Source: Limonium bicolor
Lineage: Eukaryota; Streptophyta; Magnoliopsida; Caryophyllales; Plumbaginaceae
Reading direction: 5' to 3'
Assembly (NCBI GenBank): GCA_023374045.1
Contig: CM041780.1
Location: forward strand, 165,965,074 to 166,029,073
DNA: 64,000 nucleotides
Positions 59,446 to 64,000 of the stretch are shown here, one piece after another. Within the stretch, counting starts at the first letter, position 1. Each line of letters starts with the position of its first letter. The notes below the pieces were generated by a model. The model searched no databases, was not told the DNA's origin, and was given only the letters and a program-made list of their open reading frames with translations. The translations under genes were made by a program, and so were the position numbers.

Positions 59446-62400
59446 ATGGAGGAAGAAGAGCACGAGGTGTACGGTGGAGATATCCCGGTGGAGGGAGATC
59501 TCGAGGGTGATATGGACGGAACAGGCGGAGACGTCGATATGTCGCGTGCCGACGAGGATGCCGTGAAGGTTAATTCCCCATCCCTCTAACTGGTTCCTAT
59601 CTCACCCTGTGTGCTTTTGGACGTACTGTTGACGGATCGCTGTATTAGTTGGATCGATCAGTAGAACCCTAATATTGGTTACGCTTTTTAGGTTTTGATT
59701 GTTTGCGTCTCCCTCTGAATTTTAGGAGCTGGATGAGATGAAAAAACGATTGAAAGAGATGGAGGAGGAGGCAGCTGCTCTTCGTGAAATGCAAGCTAAG
59801 GTCGAGAAGGAAATGGGCGCTGTTCAAGGTGATTCCTTTAACCTCGCGTTTTGCCTTCTTCTCTTAGAATTGTAGAAGAAATTAGAAACACCAAAGTATC
59901 ATCCGAACTTTACGTTTTTATTTCTTTTATCACGGAGGTTTTAAGTTTCTGGTTGATTATGATCGGGTGAATTGGTTTGTTCAGTTATGGAATTATGGTT
60001 ATTGTTCGATGTGAATTGGTTTGTTCAGTTATGGAATTATGGTTATTGTTCGATGTGAATTGGTTGCCCTCTCAAACAGTTGTATGTTGCTTGTTGTCTG
60101 TGTTACTGTCGGTTTTGCTTAAAAGGGATTAACTTGATTGTTGGAGTAAATAAAGTTATTCAACTTCGTTATAGGTTTAGTTAAGGGTAGGATGGACTGC
60201 CTAACACCACTATATCCCTCTTATGTGATTCGGCTCTTGATAACTGTTAAGGTTCCAACTTTGTATGAATATAGCTTTATATCTATCAATCAATTCCATG
60301 GGTGTTGAGTCCAAATACTGACCTGCTGAAATCTGTCTAACCTGAAATTTCTTGTTGCTGACTCTGTTAAATCATTAATCTGCAGATCCAGCTAATTCTG
60401 CTGCTAATATGGCAAACAGGGAAGAGGTTGATTCACGGTCTGTGTTTGTTGGAAATGTGAGTAAAGTATACCCCTAACGCATCATAAAGACAGCTTATTT
60501 GATGTTGGAAATGTGATAATCGGGTTACATCGTGCTGTAGTTAATTTTTGTGTTTTCAAACCTGTGGCTCTTTTTGGGTCCTCGCCTATTTATATTCACA
60601 GAACTGTAAATAAATCCGGTTCTCTTGCTTGGATTAAGCTTTTAGCAGGTTCTGGACATGGCATGGTAATTGTGCCTGGTTTGTATTGGTAGTGTGCCAT
60701 GGAAAATGAGATGGGCGCTGTGATACAGTAGTATGATGTGGCATATACAGCTATGCTTTAGATTTTCTTTATTGATTTGATCTGTGATTGAGGAATATTT
60801 TATGAACTGAACGTTGTCTATCTAACTGATTTTTCGGAATTTGCTCCACGTTTCTCCTTCCCCCTTAAATATGTGTGCTGACTTCCATTTAAGTCATGGT
60901 TTGACTCAATGTCTTACTATGATCGCAGGGTTCTCCCACTTGAAGTTCTGTTCTGTTAATCATGGACTAGATTCCCTAGATCTTTGTGGAAGTCAAATGT
61001 AGTGCATCAAATTAGCAGTGTGATTTATGATGTGTACAAGTGTAGTTCTATTACCGTATTCTTGAGAGTGCAAAGAATGAAAAGAGCCAAAGGAATGTAA
61101 AGGAACACACCTCTCTTTGAAAAGAAAGTGATATGAAAAAATGAGAAAAATAATGCATGTATTGTTTTTCCCTACAAAAAAAGAATGAAAAACTGAGTAA
61201 AAGAACTGAAAAAGATTGGGAAAATGTAAAGGAGGGAAAAAAAAGAATGAATCAAGGGACAGTTGCAAATATGGTAAATGTCTCCTGATGTACAGGGAGG
61301 TATTGTAGTAAATGGGCGTGATGGGTGCTTGTGAGTTGTAATGTGACTTTTGTCTGTATGATTGAGAGATGAGATCTTCATCGCCGAGACTCAGTTGTGC
61401 AAGAGGACCACTTCTATCCACGGCAGAGCTGTGTCATCTTGAAGCCTGTCGCAGCCCAGCATGGTTGAGCTTTGGTGAACGTGGATGCTTTAGCAGGTGC
61501 AAGGGTGCTACAAAATGTCAAGCCCTTATTCTGTTTGCGCTTTTTTTTATAATTTTTCCATTATATCTTCAAGATCATCCTCATCTGTTAAGTTGGTCAT
61601 GAAAATCCCTGATGTTTTCTTTTGGATGTGAAAAAGATGGAGAGGGACATGATGTCCTTATTTCTTATTTGCCTTAAGGTGTCATCCTCTTTTCCTTTTT
61701 GAATAATAATAGTTTATTCTCTACAACAGTCCACACCTAAATTAACATATCAAGGTATCAGTCATTGGCTACAGCTTATACTTGTGATGAGATGGAAGAA
61801 GTTTGTGTTGTTGGCTGTTCAGTGTTCGGATCTGTTGGACTACTGCTCAAAGTAGGACCTATAATGTTTATACAGGACCGTGCTGTAGGTGGAATGGTTC
61901 TAAGAAGTAATTGGGAAAAGGGGTCGGGAGTTTTCAAAGTACAGTAATGGGAGGTTTTGCAGTTCAGTGGAGTACAATAATCACTTCAACACAAGCGAAC
62001 AGGCTTATCTGAGGGATTGAAGTGGCCTGCTTCGTTGAAATTTTTTTTTGTACGGCTCTCTGTTATGTGTCTCTCTGATTTGTTCGGCTTCGTAGGTAGA
62101 TGGAGAATTCTAGCTTAAGATATACATGTTCATTTGTCCGGAAGTTTGCAGATATTTTCGGATTGTATTAAATGTTAATATAGTACTTGGAGGGGTTAGC
62201 TTATTCTATTTTTGGCTATGTAGATGGGCACTTGGTATAATTTCTTTAAGTCAGATTGGTATTCTCTTAGTATTTTTCCTTGGACAAACTTGATTGGTAT
62301 GCTGCTTTAGTTTCTAGCAGTTTCATTTGTTTGCTCTGTACGTGGGTTATTTCCATTTTGCTCGCATGAATTTAGTCCACGGGACCATGTTGGATGGTTA

Positions 62401-63148
62401 TCAACGCCTTGTGTCTCATAAAGTGGTACTGAGAATAATCTGGCTAATAATTGACTGCTGTGGCAAATGGAATTTGGATTTAAATAATCCCACAGGTTGA
62501 CTATGCTTGCACCCCTGAAGAAGTTCAACAGCACTTCCAATCATGCGGTACAGTAAATAGGGTGACTATTCTCACTGACAAGTTTGGGCAACCCAAGGGC
62601 TTTGCTTATGTTGAGTTTGTTGAAGTGGAAGCTGTTCAAGAGGCTCTTTCACTGAATGAATCTGAACTGCATGGTCGCCAGTTGAAGGTATTTTTTTTCT
62701 CAGATTGAGCAGGAATGCAGGATTAATCAAATTTGTGGATATTCTTGCATTTAAGACCTTTAAGTTACTTGATATAATCAGTTTGGTTAAAGTTTGAGTC
62801 TCCAACTGAGTTCAATTGTGCATGTGTTTTTCAGGTTATGCCTAAGAGGACTAATGTGCCTGGGATGAAGCAATACCGTGGCAGGCGGTTTAACCCTTAC
62901 ATGGGTCGATTTCGCAGGCCATATGTCCCTCCATATTTTTATTCACCTTATGGATATGGGTAATGTCTCTTGGGTTTAGGTGTATATTTGCTTTTATTTA
63001 TGTGTTCCCAAACAGTAGAAAAATTGTTATTTTTCTGTTTGGCTTTAACAAATTTACCCTGGAGTGATGGTTTCGCATTGTTGACTCTGAATCTTGCAGG
63101 AAGGTGCCGCGGTACAGACGACCGAACCGCTTCATGCCCTACTATTAG
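59446..63148 (+). CDS. PABN: Nuclear polyadenylate-binding protein (PABPN1-like, plant PABN)
   Basis: Six exons: 59446-59568, 59726-59828, 60386-60456, 62496-62687, 62835-62959, 63100-63148; all introns GT-AG, total 663 nt, 220 aa, the usual size of plant PABNs. Order: acidic N-terminus ([12 protein letters not shown]), coiled coil at residues 42-75 ([20 protein letters not shown]), one RRM at about 93-170 with RNP2 SVFVGNV and RNP1 KGFAYVEF (133-140), and an Arg/Tyr/Pro-rich tail ([14 protein letters not shown]...RFMPYY). It binds poly(A) tails in the nucleus and promotes processive tail synthesis by poly(A) polymerase. The ATG at 59446 is chosen because the upstream in-frame stretch lacks an ATG. 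The RRM is split between RNP2 Asn and Val by a 2.04-kb intron. Which of the plant paralogues (PABN1-3) it is cannot be told here. Confidence 0.93.
59968..60060. repeat. 44-bp perfect tandem duplication in PABN intron 2
   Basis: TGAATTGGTTTGTTCAGTTA... at 59968 repeats at 60012 without visible mismatch and begins again at 60056. A recent slippage or duplication event. Confidence 0.9.
60457..62495 (+). other. Long intron 3 of PABN
   Basis: 2,039 bp, much longer than the other introns of the gene. It contains poly-purine patches (61130-61260) and open frames without recognisable domains. No transposon ends were identified. Confidence 0.6.
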
Positions 63149-64000
63149 TAAAGAAACTCCATGTTAGGATCCTTCTTAGATGGTGTTCTACTATTGGTTT
63201 CAAGTAGATACCTGAGCAGGCTTTTTCCTCTTCTTGGGGCTAGCCGTTATCTATTTGGTACATTGCAATTAGCTTAAAATATGAGATGTAATTCTATGAA
63301 TGAGTCTCTTCTTACCACCTTTGCTTGGTGGCAGTCCTCCTAGTGTTTGTGTTGATACCTGGAACATCATGATATGTTGCTAAATTTGGTGCCATTCATG
63401 TGTTTCAACTTGTACATTTCATTGCTTGATCAATTGTGTTGGGTTAAAACTGTCGACAGAAAGTTGGCAGTAAATACTAAATAGGCTGGTCAAGCTGCTG
63501 CTGAGTTAATTTGTTCTGGTGGCGGAAGGCCTTTAACCTATGGATTTGACCAACATGCGCTGTGCTTAAGAGCTTGCTCGGATCTCCTTCGAATGTGATA
63601 TCAACGAATGACGCGTGCCGCCTTACTATTATAGGAACTGCCCTCTTTGAGCTTTGAGTTGAAGATTTTCTTAAGTAAATAGGTTGGAATATTACCGTTA
63701 TGGATTTGAGGGTTTTCACGAAGGTCGGGGGAGTTGTGGGTTAGTGCGTAACCCCTTCTAGAGCCACTCGGCATTAGAGAGGAGTATTAAGCCTAACATG
63801 AACATAAAAATAAGCTTTCGCCTTTCAGTTCGAAATTTCTAATCTAAAATATTTGTTGGGTTGGGTTAGAATGGTGAAAGTGCGTGTTGAGTTCAGGTGC
63901 TCATTGTAAAATAAACCTGCAACATGAAGAAATCTGAGAAAATAAAATAATGTGTTCAAAGTTGTAAGCGCATGAAATACTTCAAAGAACAAGAGATCTT
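63149..64000. other. 3' UTR and downstream flank of PABN
   Basis: No further gene recognised. The minus open frame at 63477-63719 lacks family features. AAAATAAAC-type A-rich words occur at 63907-63950. Confidence 0.4.

Noticed and set aside
61369..61602. Open frames on both strands in PABN intron 3
   Set aside because: No start context, splice support or domain; inside an intron.

Overview
The window is nuclear DNA of a flowering plant, most likely a eudicot. Genes have GT-AG introns, and two of them belong to recognisable plant families: an EPF-like secreted peptide and a nuclear poly(A)-binding protein. All transposable elements are plant types: Copia, Gypsy of Tat/Ogre and Tekay-like character, CACTA, foldback MITEs and DUF4283-type LINE remnants. 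I cannot name the species.

Layout. 1-28,450 is a repeat nest without a credible host gene. A Tat/Ogre-like element on the minus strand (leader at 1-2134, PBS at 2114-2131, about 6.2 kb LTR at 2135-8295) appears inserted in the internal region of a Tekay-like Gypsy element on the plus strand (PPT and 3.9 kb 3' LTR at 12717-16614). That element abuts another LTR remnant (16615-18090), which interrupts a Copia reverse transcriptase. A second decayed Copia element (about 18450-26431, minus strand) is split by a 4.35 kb Tekay-like solo LTR (20791-25139) with a perfect ATATG target duplication. Two related foldback MITEs follow.

28,450-45,100 is a genic island, all minus strand. It holds a two-exon EPFL peptide gene (29310-29837), an unrecognised 14-exon gene encoding 433 aa (31503-34113) with a 13-nt microexon, and a 323-aa two-TM coiled-coil protein gene (42749-45083). 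A structurally complete but coding-defective Copia element (34760-40146) lies between the last two, with near-identical LTRs, an initiator-Met-type PBS, a PPT and a CATAT target duplication.

45,100-58,030 is again repeat-dominated: a LINE ORF1-like remnant, then a solo LTR (47938-58021, GCACT duplication) that was itself invaded by an 8.7 kb CACTA transposon (48459-57181, CCT duplication). The CACTA carries a degraded TNP2-type transposase and a second gene region with a Transposase_24-like part and a Ulp1/C48 cysteine protease domain whose catalytic residues are all present.

58,030-64,000 holds a pair of W-box-rich MITE-like repeats and then the plus-strand PABN gene (59446-63148, six exons, 220 aa).

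The host genes show no operon-like link. The main story is layered transposition around them, including elements in the promoter region of PABN, upstream of the 14-exon gene and inside an intron of the two-TM gene. All exon models were read by hand from splice signals and reading frame and have no transcript support here.
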